From Firmicutes bacterium HGW-Firmicutes-1 (GTDB lineage Bacteria; Bacillota; Clostridia; Lachnospirales; Vallitaleaceae), in NCBI GenBank assembly GCA_002841625.1, contig PHAG01000003.1, forward strand, positions 62,001 through 126,000: a DNA stretch of 64,000 nt. Direction: 5' to 3'. Made by a program: the position numbers and the translations under genes. The notes under the pieces were generated by a model. The model made no database searches, was not told where the DNA came from, and saw only the letters and a list, made by a program, of their open reading frames with translations. Below are positions 54,541 through 63,100 of the stretch, in pieces (the stretch's first letter is position 1; each line of letters starts with the position of its first letter).

Positions 54541-55419
54541 CTATTCTAGTATGTCAATTGCCTTTTCCCACTCTTTCATATCCCTAGTTATACTTTGCTT
54601 TTGAACCTCTGCATAGTCTGAAAAACTTTTATATTGATTGCTCCATTCAATTATTTCTTTATGATTCAATGTATAATCATACATATCTAGTATGCGTTCG
54701 TACATTTGAATTAACAAGTTATGAATGATACCATCTGTATGATTAAACGTCTGAATAAGCCTCAAATCTTCTATTAGGTCTCTAGCTTCTTTTATTGAAA
54801 CAATCATTGATTTTTCATCTAACGAAGCCCCACTTAAAACAGCCTTAGCATATTCATTATCAAACAATTTCAGCAAGTCATGATTCGCTTTTACAAAATC
54901 TTCAAGTGCTGTTTTATACTCTATAGAAGTTGGTTTTCCCGATAAGGTAACTTCAAGAATTTGATCATTAAAACTTTGAACATCATAATGCATTTTAAGT
55001 ATATCCTTGTTTGCCTTTGCTACTTCATCTAAATAGTAAATTTCTTCCTTATACTTCGATAATATATCAAGAAGCATTTGATGTATTGCAATGTATTGAT
55101 CTGTGATTTTCAGTTCCTCACAACTTAGAAGCGTTTTTTGTAAAAGGTCCTTTAGATTGTTTATACTCGTTTCTAGATCATGATAACCTAAGAATTCTAA
55201 TTTTTCATTAAAATCGGAAAACTGTTGAGAAGAAGAATCTAAAATAATGTCATTCAATCTCTGCGTGCATTCACTCGAGAGCACTTCCATCTCTTCTAAT
55301 GAATTAGGAATTGCAATCTTATGGATATCCTGCTTATAATTCTTAATGGGTTGATAACATCCAGCAAGAAGTACCATTAGCATCAAAACTGATGTCATTA
55401 AAACCATATGCTTTTTCAT
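54541..55419 (-). CDS. Lipoprotein of unknown function
   Basis: 292 aa. Signal peptide with lipobox VLLAGC. The rest is almost wholly helical with acidic/Leu-rich stretches (SLEEMEVLSSECTQRLNDII, NNLKDLLQKTLLSCEELK) and no recognised domain. ATG 55419 starts 1 bp after the stop of the zinc-ribbon gene, with only a weak ribosome binding site, so translational coupling is likely. A longer frame back to 55533 overlaps the upstream gene and lacks a signal peptide at its N-terminus. Possibly an extracytoplasmic helical-bundle protein. Confidence 0.7.
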   Translation of the reverse strand: MKKHMVLMTSVLMLMVLLAGCYQPIKNYKQDIHKIAIPNSLEEMEVLSSECTQRLNDIILDSSSQQFSDFNEKLEFLGYHDLETSINNLKDLLQKTLLSCEELKITDQYIAIHQMLLDILSKYKEEIYYLDEVAKANKDILKMHYDVQSFNDQILEVTLSGKPTSIEYKTALEDFVKANHDLLKLFDNEYAKAVLSGASLDEKSMIVSIKEARDLIEDLRLIQTFNHTDGIIHNLLIQMYERILDMYDYTLNHKEIIEWSNQYKSFSDYAEVQKQSITRDMKEWEKAIDILE

Positions 55420-55420
55420 A

Positions 55421-55975
55421 TTAGTTAACTTTTCTACCACATTGCACGCAAAAAACTGTACCAGCAGGTAACGTAGCCCCACATTCACAAGTGATATCCT
55501 CAGATACAACTTCTTCTTGTACGTCTTCTTCATTCACCACTTCAACAACAACCTCTTGCTCTACATAATCCATCTTATTACCACATTTGGGGCAAAATTT
55601 CACTTCCATAGCTACAGACGCTCCACAACTACATATAATCTTATCTTCATCGTCGCTTTCTTCATCTAGTGAATTTAAGGTATCTTCTTGTTTTTTAATA
55701 GCTTCTTCGATTCCATGCTCTTTTTGTTCTATTAACTGGTCAATCTCAAATGATCTAGCAATTACTGTCTCAAGCTCTTGAATATTCACGCTACCTTCTT
55801 TTTTCATCGTGTAAAACTTTTCTCCAGTAGCTGTAAAAATCTCAGTCTTTTCTTTCTTTAATGATGAGATTTCTCCTTTTAACTTGTTGGTTTCCATCAT
55901 TGTTGAGGATTTAACGCTAATAACGGTAGTTCCTTTGTTAAAACCTTTTTTTACTTTATTAAAAAAATCAGCCAT
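55421..55975 (-). CDS. Coiled-coil protein with two C-terminal zinc ribbons
   Basis: 184 aa. The N-terminal 110 residues form a helical or coiled-coil region (KLKGEISSLKKEKTEIFTATGEKF, acidic linker). The C-terminus holds two CxC-x(n)-CxxC ribbons: CSCGASVAMEVKFCPKCGNK and CECGATLPAGTVFCVQCGRK. No membrane helix. Similar zinc-ribbon proteins are often adaptors next to membrane or secretion genes; here it is coupled to the downstream lipoprotein. ATG 55975 has AGGAGGG 5 nt upstream. Confidence 0.78.
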   Translation of the reverse strand: MADFFNKVKKGFNKGTTVISVKSSTMMETNKLKGEISSLKKEKTEIFTATGEKFYTMKKEGSVNIQELETVIARSFEIDQLIEQKEHGIEEAIKKQEDTLNSLDEESDDEDKIICSCGASVAMEVKFCPKCGNKMDYVEQEVVVEVVNEEDVQEEVVSEDITCECGATLPAGTVFCVQCGRKVN

Positions 55976-56061
55976 CCTTTTCCCTCCTAATATAATCTAA
56001 TAATATGAGTATTCGTAACATAAATACTCTGATATATATGACCATTGGTGATTGACAATGG

Positions 56062-56802
56062 TTAATATTCTAGTTTCAAAAAATCCAAGGTCTTGAACTT
56101 CTTATTTAAATTATAATCAATAAATTGCTTCATAACAAGTTTAAATTGATCAAATGTAACGTGATCTAACTCAAACTTAAACAATTGTTCAATTGGATAT
56201 TCCAAAATATACTCAAGTGTATATTGGGTACCCTTATTGATTAAAATGGCATTCTTATCATTCATACATTCATCGCACAAAATACCACCGTCTTTAGAGT
56301 TAAAGAAGTTGAGGTTCTCAGTTGAATTACATATAATACAATTGGTTACCCACGGTGAAAGTCCCATATAGCTCATTGCTTTTAATTCAAAGATCTTCAC
56401 TATAAGTTCTAAATCAATATGACCGAGTTCTAATTGTTTAAGGGTTTTTAGTACTAGTTTCATAATCTCATGATCCGTATTGTTTTCAACAGAAATAAAT
56501 TCAATGAATTCTAATATATATAAGCCGTATGTAAGTGCATCAATACTTTTGCGAAGATTGTGAAAAGGTTCAATTAAGATTACTTGGTTGACATTATAAG
56601 TATTCTTACCCTTATAAATATGAAAGTCTCCGTAACAAAAAACCTGACTACCGGCTAATAACTTGCTTTTAGACTTTTTAGCTCCCTTAGCAAAAGCAGT
56701 AATTTTACCATAGTCCTTAGTTAGCAGAATCAATCGCTTATCATAATCCCCAATAGGCATTTCATGCAAAACCAAAGCCTTCGTTACTATCTCATTTCCC
56801 AT
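56062..56802 (-). CDS. recO: DNA repair protein RecO
   Basis: Recombination mediator that loads RecA with RecR. 246 aa: N-terminal OB fold (TKALVLHEMPIGDYDKRLILLT, GKITAFAKGAKKSKSKL), helical C-terminal part with a zinc site (CIICNSTENLNFF, then GGILCDEC). ATG 56802 has AGAAGGG near. Downstream of yqzL and era, as in Bacillus. Confidence 0.94.
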   Translation of the reverse strand: MGNEIVTKALVLHEMPIGDYDKRLILLTKDYGKITAFAKGAKKSKSKLLAGSQVFCYGDFHIYKGKNTYNVNQVILIEPFHNLRKSIDALTYGLYILEFIEFISVENNTDHEIMKLVLKTLKQLELGHIDLELIVKIFELKAMSYMGLSPWVTNCIICNSTENLNFFNSKDGGILCDECMNDKNAILINKGTQYTLEYILEYPIEQLFKFELDHVTFDQFKLVMKQFIDYNLNKKFKTLDFLKLEY

Positions 56803-56840
56803 ATTATCCCTTCTCTCTAAACTGTATATATTATATCACA

Positions 56841-56867
56841 AGAAAAACGGCTGTGCTAATAAAAATA
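56841..56867. repeat. Dispersed repeat relative, copy F (left half only)
   Basis: AGAAAAACGGCTGTGC resembles the left arm of copies C and D (GGAAAATCGGCTGTGC). The right arm and tail are absent. Possibly a decayed copy. Confidence 0.35.
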
Positions 56868-56883
56868 CTTATCATAATAATAT

Positions 56884-56911
56884 AACGCAAGCTGTTTATT
56901 AAGCTTGCGTT
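56884..56911 (-). terminator. Hairpin between yqzL and recO
   Basis: Stem AACGCAAGCTT / AGCTTGCGTT followed on minus by TATATTATTAT, a poor T-tract. Could be a weak terminator or processing hairpin. Confidence 0.45.
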
Positions 56912-56925
56912 ATTCCATGGATATT

Positions 56926-57051
56926 TTATTTAACTTGACCTAAGGTAATTTTTCTATATTCTTGTAATTCACGCTTACATGCTGTGTAGGATAAGTAGTC
57001 TTCAATCTTCCCAGTTTTTTTAAATCGTTCCCATAAAATTCTTTCATTCAT
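56926..57051 (-). CDS. yqzL: YqzL-like small protein
   Basis: 41 residues: begins MNERILWERFKKTGKIEDYL, then a basic stretch with one Cys. The W..F..TG.I..YL pattern is that of YqzL, a tiny conserved Firmicutes protein of unknown function encoded between era and recO, exactly as here. ATG 57051 is preceded by AGGGGGC 6 nt upstream. Confidence 0.75.
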   Translation of the reverse strand: MNERILWERFKKTGKIEDYLSYTACKRELQEYRKITLGQVK

Positions 57052-57149
57052 GACAATGCCCCCTATTTACATAATTTATTCTAACTATGTTTATAGGTTG
57101 TCCCGACATGAAATATATATACTGTGTAAAAATTACTATATACTTTTCT

Positions 57150-57182
57150 AAAAAATAGCTTGACATGATAAAACCGCTATTT
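57150..57182 (-). terminator. Possible era terminator
   Basis: AAATAGC / GCTATTT stem touching the era stop codon, followed on minus by TTTAG. The 16-nt loop is long. Confidence 0.4.
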
Positions 57183-58091
57183 CTAGTTCCTATTGTTATG
57201 ACTATAACCAAAATTACGTAATAAAAAATCACTATCTCGCCAATCTTTTTTGATCTTAACCCAAATTTTCAGATTCACTTTTGTTCCTAACAAAGATTCC
57301 ATATCTCGTCTTGCCATAGATCCTATTTTTTTTAACATTTCGCCGTGCTTACCAATAATCATCCCTTTATGAGAATCTTTTTCGCATACTATGGTAGCAT
57401 CTATATCCATTATATTTTGATCTTCTCTATCCTTCATTTGATCAATAACAACAGCAATACCATGTGGTATTTCCTGTTGAAGTAATTTTAAAGCTTTTTC
57501 TCTAATTAACTCTGCAACAATTTGTCTCTCTGGCTGATCTGTAATCATATCCTCAGGAAAAAACTGTGGTCCCTCTTCAAGATACTTAAAAATCGCTTCT
57601 GTAATGGCTTCAACATTTTCAGTTTTCAAGGCAGAGACAGGGATTATTTCTGCAAAATTATATTTATCCTTATACGCATTCATTACTTCTAATATTACTG
57701 GTTTTTCGATCGTATCAATTTTATTAATCACTAATATAACCGGCGTTTTCACATTTTTTAGCATGTCAATAATATGAGAATCACCTTTACCAATTTTTTT
57801 ATCAGGTTCTACTAACCATAAGATAATATCTACTTCATTCATAGTAGATTCAGCTGTCTCATTCATGTAACTTCCAAGCTTATGTCTGGCTTCATGAATA
57901 CCTGGTGTATCTATAAAAATAATTTGTCCTTGTTCTGTAGTAATAATCGTCTGAATTCTATTTCTTGTTGTTTGTGGCTTATTTGACATTATGGAAATTT
58001 TCTGGCCTATCAATTGGTTCATTAAAGTTGATTTACCAACATTTGGTCTTCCTATAATTGTTACGAAGCCTGATTTAAATATATCTTTCAC
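57183..58091 (-). CDS. era: GTPase Era
   Basis: Essential GTPase for 16S rRNA maturation and 30S assembly. 302 aa. G1 GRPNVGKST, G2-like SNKPQTTRNRI, G3 DTPGI, G4 NKID, G5 SAL; C-terminal KH domain with GMIIGKHGEMLKKIG. Starts with GTG 58091, GGAGG 7 nt upstream. Confidence 0.97.
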   Translation of the reverse strand: MKDIFKSGFVTIIGRPNVGKSTLMNQLIGQKISIMSNKPQTTRNRIQTIITTEQGQIIFIDTPGIHEARHKLGSYMNETAESTMNEVDIILWLVEPDKKIGKGDSHIIDMLKNVKTPVILVINKIDTIEKPVILEVMNAYKDKYNFAEIIPVSALKTENVEAITEAIFKYLEEGPQFFPEDMITDQPERQIVAELIREKALKLLQQEIPHGIAVVIDQMKDREDQNIMDIDATIVCEKDSHKGMIIGKHGEMLKKIGSMARRDMESLLGTKVNLKIWVKIKKDWRDSDFLLRNFGYSHNNRN

Positions 58092-58272
58092 GTATATCCT
58101 CCTAAAACTTTAAGCTCATTTTAGACCCCCTTAAAGCAAGTCCTAATATGCCTTTCAATCAAAAATTATTAAACACTTTTATTTATTATTTATTAATAAC
58201 AATAAAATATTCGTTAATAAAAAAAGTAACCTTTCAATTATAGCATACATTCATAAGAGGTGACAAGAAAAA

Positions 58273-58290
58273 AGCACCCTATTGGGTACC
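58273..58290 (-). terminator. Terminator after the DUF3795 gene
   Basis: Stem G-ACCC / GGGT-C type (GTACCCAATAGGGTGC) followed by TTTTTTC on minus; a few bases past the stop. Confidence 0.7.
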
Positions 58291-58295
58291 TATGA

Positions 58296-58808
58296 TTAAA
58301 ACCTTTCAAGCATTTCATCAACATTCCTTCGAACGTATTCATTTCCTGGAGAATTTCCACATACTCTGCAATGCATATCATAAGCTGAATTAATGGCGTT
58401 GCACGCGTCACATGCATAATGACCTGTCATCTTTTCGAACCATTTTTCAAACCCAATCTCTTTAATTGTTGCTTGAGAATCATGCACTTCAATTCGATGT
58501 GGTAAAACAGCTTGAAATTCATCAATCACATAACAAGGATAATCTTTACATTCAACACAAAACTCAATACCTTTCATGGATGCACACTCAATAATTTTAC
58601 ACGTTTTACAATGTCCTGTCTTATTTTCCGAATGACAACCTTCACAGCTAAATTCATCTGGATTGACTCCATTGCTTTCGGCAAGGTTTTTCAATCTTTC
58701 AGGGTCGTCATGGGTTCCAATAAAAATTGTACAAGATGGACAGAACAGCCCACAAACAGCTGCATATTTCTTCATTGGTTGTAGCGTGTGTTTTTCTTTT
58801 AAATCCAT
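58296..58808 (-). CDS. DUF3795 Cys-rich protein
   Basis: 170 aa with more than a dozen Cys. The N-terminal CGLFCPSCTIFIGT, then CEGCHSE, CKTCKIIECASMKGIEFCVECKDYPC is the DUF3795 pattern; a second zinc-ribbon-like part near the C-terminus (CDACNAINSAYDMHCRVCG) is extra. Probably metal binding; function unknown. ATG 58808 has GGAGG 4 nt upstream. Single gene with terminator. Confidence 0.83.
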   Translation of the reverse strand: MDLKEKHTLQPMKKYAAVCGLFCPSCTIFIGTHDDPERLKNLAESNGVNPDEFSCEGCHSENKTGHCKTCKIIECASMKGIEFCVECKDYPCYVIDEFQAVLPHRIEVHDSQATIKEIGFEKWFEKMTGHYACDACNAINSAYDMHCRVCGNSPGNEYVRRNVDEMLERF

Positions 58809-58887
58809 TTTATCCTCCCATTATTCCCAAGATATCCTTACTACTATATTATTACATTCCTTATCTTTTTTCAACAATTTTATTAAA

Positions 58888-59853
58888 TCATTCAAAAAAA
58901 ATTTCTTTTTTCTCTTTCCTGCTATTTGTGGCAAAACTATGTAAAATCATACCTATAATTACAATAATCATTCCGACAATTGAAAAACCAGAAGGTAACA
59001 CACCTTTCAATATAAAGATTTCTCCCATGAGTGCAAAAATGACTTCTCCAGCTTGTGTTGCCTCAATTGCAGCAAGTTTATGAACTTCACCTTTGGCTAA
59101 ATCTGTAGCTGAAAAAAATAGCAGTGTAGCAATAACTCCTGAACTCACAGCAACAATGATTGATTGGCTCATCTGAGAAACACTTGGTGCTCCAACCCTA
59201 GCAAATCCAATAATAGCTAAAACAATCCAAAAAGGCATACTTGCAATCGTCATACCAAGAACTCTTTGAAACGTATCAAGTTGATGATTACACACTTCCA
59301 TCATTTTACGATTACCCAAGGGATAAGAAAAAGCCGCAATAACAACTGGAAATATTCCAAAAAGCAATTCTTTTAAAGAAAGAGTATTCATTTGTTCTAT
59401 TTGTATCACTGCAATCCCTAATAGAATAATCGCCGAAAACAGGAGACCCTTAATCGGAATTTTCTGTCTATACTTTATAAATTGCCCATTTACTTCACTT
59501 TCTTTATAAAAAAAGGGGACTAATAAAGTACCCGTAATAATTGTTAATTGCCACATACTCGCTACTAACCATGATGGCCCATATGCAGCCGAAAAACATA
59601 GTGGCGCATAAAATAACCCAAATCCTATTGTACTCCAAATAATCCACTGAAATAATTGTTGTCTCATATGTATGATTAGTACTTTCAAATTTCCCCTTAC
59701 TACTACTAAAACTACAAGAAACGGCAACATAAAAAAGTACCTAAGGGCGGCACTCCAAATCCAGTTACCGCCCGAAAGTTCCATTGCTCTATTCATTATA
59801 AAAGACATTGCAAAAAACATTGATGCAAAAATCCCTAGTATTATGGCTTTCAA
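58888..59853 (-). CDS. DMT-superfamily transporter (EmrE-like, PF13536 type)
   Basis: 321 aa with ten predicted helices in two repeats. It begins AIILGIFASMFFAMSFIMNRAMELSGG, with the helix PLGNRKMMEV and ATQAGEVIFALMGEIF typical of multidrug-resistance-efflux-like DMT carriers. The substrate is unknown. Starts with TTG 59853, AAGGAG 6 nt upstream; there is no better ATG. No regulator beside it. Confidence 0.83.
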   Translation of the reverse strand: MKAIILGIFASMFFAMSFIMNRAMELSGGNWIWSAALRYFFMLPFLVVLVVVRGNLKVLIIHMRQQLFQWIIWSTIGFGLFYAPLCFSAAYGPSWLVASMWQLTIITGTLLVPFFYKESEVNGQFIKYRQKIPIKGLLFSAIILLGIAVIQIEQMNTLSLKELLFGIFPVVIAAFSYPLGNRKMMEVCNHQLDTFQRVLGMTIASMPFWIVLAIIGFARVGAPSVSQMSQSIIVAVSSGVIATLLFFSATDLAKGEVHKLAAIEATQAGEVIFALMGEIFILKGVLPSGFSIVGMIIVIIGMILHSFATNSRKEKKEIFFE

Positions 59854-59913
59854 AATATTCTCCTTAAAAGTGATCCTTCCTATCGTCTTTAGATTACTTA
59901 GTTGTATTTGCTA

Positions 59914-60438
59914 TCAAAATTTATCTTTATATTTATCCCACCACTTCAGTGCTACTTCTGTAAATTCAGCTTGTTCTTTTTCATTAAAGGTTAACCCTGC
60001 TTCTATATATTCCCCATTTGTTATTTCTCTTAAGCTTTCATCTTGAGACGCTAGAAGTAATGCATAGAGAGTTAATCCTTTTTCATATGTGTCTGTAGTC
60101 TCTAAATTTTCAATCAGATATGGAATCGAAGGCTTTCCAATTGTGCCTAATTCCTCTGCAGCTGTATACCATACACTTGGTTCCTGTTCATCTCCATAGG
60201 TAGAAACAAACTTTTTGTCTTTAAGCTTATCTATATAATAAAGAACATTTTCTTCTTCCTTTGTACCTTCCTCCGAATCTTCACCTTCTTCAATTACTTC
60301 ATCTTCTTTAACTTCATCTTCACTTGACGTATCTTCATTCTTTTGTTCATCAACATTGACTTTTTCTTTTATGTCATTTGATCTACATCCGACAACGATG
60401 AATGCGCATAATAGAATACTAACAATCAGCTTTTTCAT
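59914..60438 (-). CDS. Lipoprotein with acidic linker and small helical domain
   Basis: 174 aa. Lipobox VVGC, then a strongly acidic linker (residues about 28-65: EDTSSEDEVKEDEVIEEG), then about 100 residues with a HEAT-like look (WYTAAEELGTIGKPSIPYLIENLE). The linker resembles those in the two plus-strand lipoproteins at 61206-62996, though the domains differ. Function unknown. Confidence 0.72.
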   Translation of the reverse strand: MKKLIVSILLCAFIVVGCRSNDIKEKVNVDEQKNEDTSSEDEVKEDEVIEEGEDSEEGTKEEENVLYYIDKLKDKKFVSTYGDEQEPSVWYTAAEELGTIGKPSIPYLIENLETTDTYEKGLTLYALLLASQDESLREITNGEYIEAGLTFNEKEQAEFTEVALKWWDKYKDKF

Positions 60439-60511
60439 TAAATCATCTCCTAATAGTATTTTTCTTCAAAGCACTTACATATATACTTCTATATAATAAT
60501 ACAATATACTC

Positions 60512-61039
60512 TTAATTTATGTCAATGATGTGATGGAAGATGGTTTTTTTATGATCTTTCTTCCACGGAATATTCACCGCTTCATAAGTATGCTGAGAAA
60601 TAAGTGGTTGACGTAGGCCTTCCACAATCTCAAATCCTGTTATAATTGCAGAATGTTGAATGCGATTTTTTCTATTAAGATATTGTATTACGTCTCCTGG
60701 CATTAGTAGCTCAGCAATACTAGCAGAATATGCATCATTTCCTTCAATAATTATAGTTTTAGCTTTAATTCCAAAGCTATTCTCTTTTGTACATACCTTA
60801 ATGTACCAATATAAAGATGCTGCAACAGACCAACAAATCGAGGTTTTTTTACCAATACACCACCATGGATGTGTAGCATGAAAATGATTTTTACACCCAC
60901 CTGCCTGCAAGCATTGGGATACAAAATTGGTACAGTCATCTCCTTTATAGTACGGATATCGTGGATTTGCATTCATCCCATATGTAGTTGCATAAATAAC
61001 AGCATTACGGCGATTATACTCGTTTTGCATTACAATCAT
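60512..61039 (-). CDS. Amidase-domain (PF12671-like) protein
   Basis: 175 aa, putative amidase/NlpC-like Cys hydrolase. It begins NEYNRRNAVIYATTYGMNANPRY, then DDCTNFVSQCLQAGG with the predicted catalytic Cys, and later RIQHSAIITG with the His. This matches the amidase_6 family, often tied to cell wall or spore proteins. No signal peptide is seen. ATG 61039 has GGAG 8 nt upstream; the longer frame to 61096 has no ribosome binding site. Divergent from the lipoprotein pair. Confidence 0.8.
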   Translation of the reverse strand: MIVMQNEYNRRNAVIYATTYGMNANPRYPYYKGDDCTNFVSQCLQAGGCKNHFHATHPWWCIGKKTSICWSVAASLYWYIKVCTKENSFGIKAKTIIIEGNDAYSASIAELLMPGDVIQYLNRKNRIQHSAIITGFEIVEGLRQPLISQHTYEAVNIPWKKDHKKTIFHHIIDIN

Positions 61040-61120
61040 ATGAATTACTCCATTTTTATTATTATAATCCATTTTATTCGCCAAATCAAAAAACATTTCT
61101 ATAACTTTAAATCAAATAAT

Positions 61121-61149
61121 TTGACATTTAATTATTATTATCTTAAGAT
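61121..61149 (+). promoter_or_regulatory. Promoter of the lipoprotein pair
   Basis: Plus strand TTGACA, 17-bp spacer, TAAGAT. The -10 lies inside a 24-bp perfect palindrome (61133-61156). About 57 bp upstream of the ATG at 61206. Confidence 0.6.
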
Positions 61150-61156
61150 AATAATA
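61133..61156. promoter_or_regulatory. Perfect 24-bp palindrome over the promoter
   Basis: Centre CTTAAG with arms TATTATTAT / ATAATAATA; every position pairs. It lies over the -10 region of the plus promoter, between divergent genes, as an operator would. AT-rich, so chance is not excluded. Confidence 0.55.
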
Positions 61157-61205
61157 TGGAAATAACTATTTCCAAATATTAACATCTAATTAGGGGGTTT
61201 ATTTT

Positions 61206-62099
61206 ATGAAAAAACTTGCATTGCTTTTACTATGTATGATTTTAGTATTATCATTCTCTTCATGTAATAAGGATAAAGCTAAGGATAAGGATTCAGATGA
61301 AGAAGATCGTGTTGAAGAAAACCAAGACGATGATGAAGAAAGTGAAGACGAAAACCAAGATGATGATGATGATGAAAGTGAGGATAGTTCCTCTAGTCTT
61401 AGCATTTCAAAAGGTGATTATGATTTTAAAACTGGATTATCCACTTTTATTACTGACTATTTAAACACAAAGACACCTACCATCGATCTTATCGACGAGT
61501 CTGAGCAACCAGATGCTGTTATTTGGGATATCATGGGATTGTATACTGCTGACTTAACAATTATGGAAATACCTGCCTATGATGCACTTGATTTAACTGG
61601 ATCAAAGGATAAAAAAGTAACTGGCAACCTCATGTTTAGTGGGTTTGAAGCAACAAAAGAACTCGATGGAGACAAAATTAAATTTGGTTATACGAATACA
61701 TACGAAGAAGATGGATTTGGTAGTTTAAAAGGTGATACTGTTACATCAACAGGATATTTAGATACTAAAAAAAATATTCTCGTTTCAGAAGATACCACTA
61801 CAAGAGAGGGCAATCTTATTTCAAAAACTGTTATGGAAATTGCTCGTTTAAAGCATGGAACGTTTTTAGTTCAACACATTACTTACAATAGTGAAACTTC
61901 ATCTGACGGACAAAGTTGCTTGTTCTTACGCTCAACTACAGATTCTTTAACTGCGATTATCGCATCTGGAGAACCAGTTGTGGACTTCAACTACACTTCC
62001 TTGTTTGATCATGGTGATGTATCTGCTGAAGATTTGGCAAAAGACTTTACTACTGCTTTAACAATAAAGGTTGCAGATGGCGAAGTGACATACGAGTAA
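61206..62099 (+). CDS. Acidic-linker lipoprotein, first of a pair
   Basis: 297 aa. Lipobox SFSSC. Residues about 22-66 are an Asp/Glu-rich low-complexity linker (DDDDDESEDSSSS at its end). The rest is a beta-rich domain of unknown family (GLSTFITDYLNTKTPTIDLIDESEQPDAVIWD, then VTSTGYLDTKKNILVSEDTTT). The surface position is expected from the lipid anchor. ATG 61206 has AGGGGG 8 nt upstream. Followed at 39 bp by a second lipoprotein with the same N-terminal design. Confidence 0.75.
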   Translation: MKKLALLLLCMILVLSFSSCNKDKAKDKDSDEEDRVEENQDDDEESEDENQDDDDDESEDSSSSLSISKGDYDFKTGLSTFITDYLNTKTPTIDLIDESEQPDAVIWDIMGLYTADLTIMEIPAYDALDLTGSKDKKVTGNLMFSGFEATKELDGDKIKFGYTNTYEEDGFGSLKGDTVTSTGYLDTKKNILVSEDTTTREGNLISKTVMEIARLKHGTFLVQHITYNSETSSDGQSCLFLRSTTDSLTAIIASGEPVVDFNYTSLFDHGDVSAEDLAKDFTTALTIKVADGEVTYE

Positions 62100-62138
62100 A
62101 TATAAGTGAATCAATTTACCAATGAGGAGGATTGTTTA

Positions 62139-62996
62139 GTGAAAAAAATAACAGTACTATTTCTTTGCACACTTTTGATATTCATGTTAACCTCTTGTGG
62201 TCTTAAGGATTTATTAGAAGAAAAGGATAAAGACAAAGAAGCTAGCTTGGATCTTGGTGGAAACTCTAGCGACGATGAAGATGAAGGCCCTGGTGATGGC
62301 GACGAAGAGGAAGATGAAGAAGATAAAGATAAAGATGAAAATGATGACAAGGATAAGAACGAAACTTCTGGCCAACATGCAATCTATTGCAATGACACTG
62401 TTACCGTTACTGACAAAACGAGTGGATTTGAAACCAAATACACACTTGTTCTATTTGCCACAAATGAAGATGGACTAGAAGGTACCTATCACGGTAATAT
62501 ATCCTTAAATTATGGATTAGATGCATCTCAAATAAGCGGTCTTACTGATGCTCCTATCCAAGGATTAGGTGGTTTTAGCGTTTCTCTACAAGCTCAAGAT
62601 GTTGAATTTGATGTAGTAAACTTAGATTTAGATAAATATGCAAATTACGGTACTGATGCTACTGGCGATGCCAAAGTAGTACCCTTAATCAATGGCACAT
62701 CGATGGCATTGATAACAGCTAACATGAGTGGCTCCGGTCAACTAGGGATTGAAATAACCGGTAAAACCGATGCAAATGGTGGTACGATTACTGCAACTCA
62801 ACCCAATGTATCAGCCGATGGCTCTGGCCCATTGGTAATAAAAATGTATATGAAAGATGGATTAGTTACAATTCAAATTCCTTCATTACAAAAAGCAATG
62901 GATTACCAATCCTTTGATGCAATATTGACCAGTAGCTCTGATATTATTAGTCAAGCTGAAGAACAAGCAAATGAAGCTTTTAATGGTGAGGAGTAA
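62139..62996 (+). CDS. Acidic-linker lipoprotein, second of a pair
   Basis: 285 aa. Lipobox MLTSC, then an Asp/Glu/Lys-rich linker (about 20-75, EEDEEDKDKDENDDKDK), then a Gly/Ser/Thr-rich beta domain (TDAPIQGLGGFSVSLQAQDVEFDVVNLDLDKYANYG; TANMSGSGQLGIEITGK). No recognised family. Starts with GTG 62139 because GAGGAGG lies 8 nt upstream; an earlier frame opening at 62106 has no site. Co-transcribed with the first lipoprotein; ends near a bidirectional terminator. Confidence 0.74.
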   Translation: MKKITVLFLCTLLIFMLTSCGLKDLLEEKDKDKEASLDLGGNSSDDEDEGPGDGDEEEDEEDKDKDENDDKDKNETSGQHAIYCNDTVTVTDKTSGFETKYTLVLFATNEDGLEGTYHGNISLNYGLDASQISGLTDAPIQGLGGFSVSLQAQDVEFDVVNLDLDKYANYGTDATGDAKVVPLINGTSMALITANMSGSGQLGIEITGKTDANGGTITATQPNVSADGSGPLVIKMYMKDGLVTIQIPSLQKAMDYQSFDAILTSSSDIISQAEEQANEAFNGEE

Positions 62997-63063
62997 ATTC
63001 TTTAAGCTAACTACTCAAATGACCGATTAAGATAGCCACAGAAAAAAGCCGCAAATACCAAGT

Positions 63064-63100
63064 AAAAAGAAGGCCCACCATATTTGTGAGCCTTCTTTTT
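63064..63100. terminator. Bidirectional terminator between convergent genes
   Basis: Stem AAAAAGAAGGC / GCCTTCTTTTT with T-runs on both strands; it overlaps the stop codon of the minus-strand activase-like gene. Confidence 0.85.

Noticed and set aside
57044-57232. 62-residue minus-strand frame at the end of era
   Set aside because: It overlaps the era stop in another frame and yqzL start region, has no ribosome binding site and an implausible composition.
61133-61156. Fur site in the palindrome
   Set aside because: The hexamers are in the opposite orientation (ATTATC then GATAAT) to a Fur box.
61199-61405. Ser-rich minus-strand frame
   Set aside because: It is the antisense of the Asp/Glu linker codons (GAT/GAA read back as ATC/TTC and TCA/TCT); no start signal. 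The same holds for 62111-62350.
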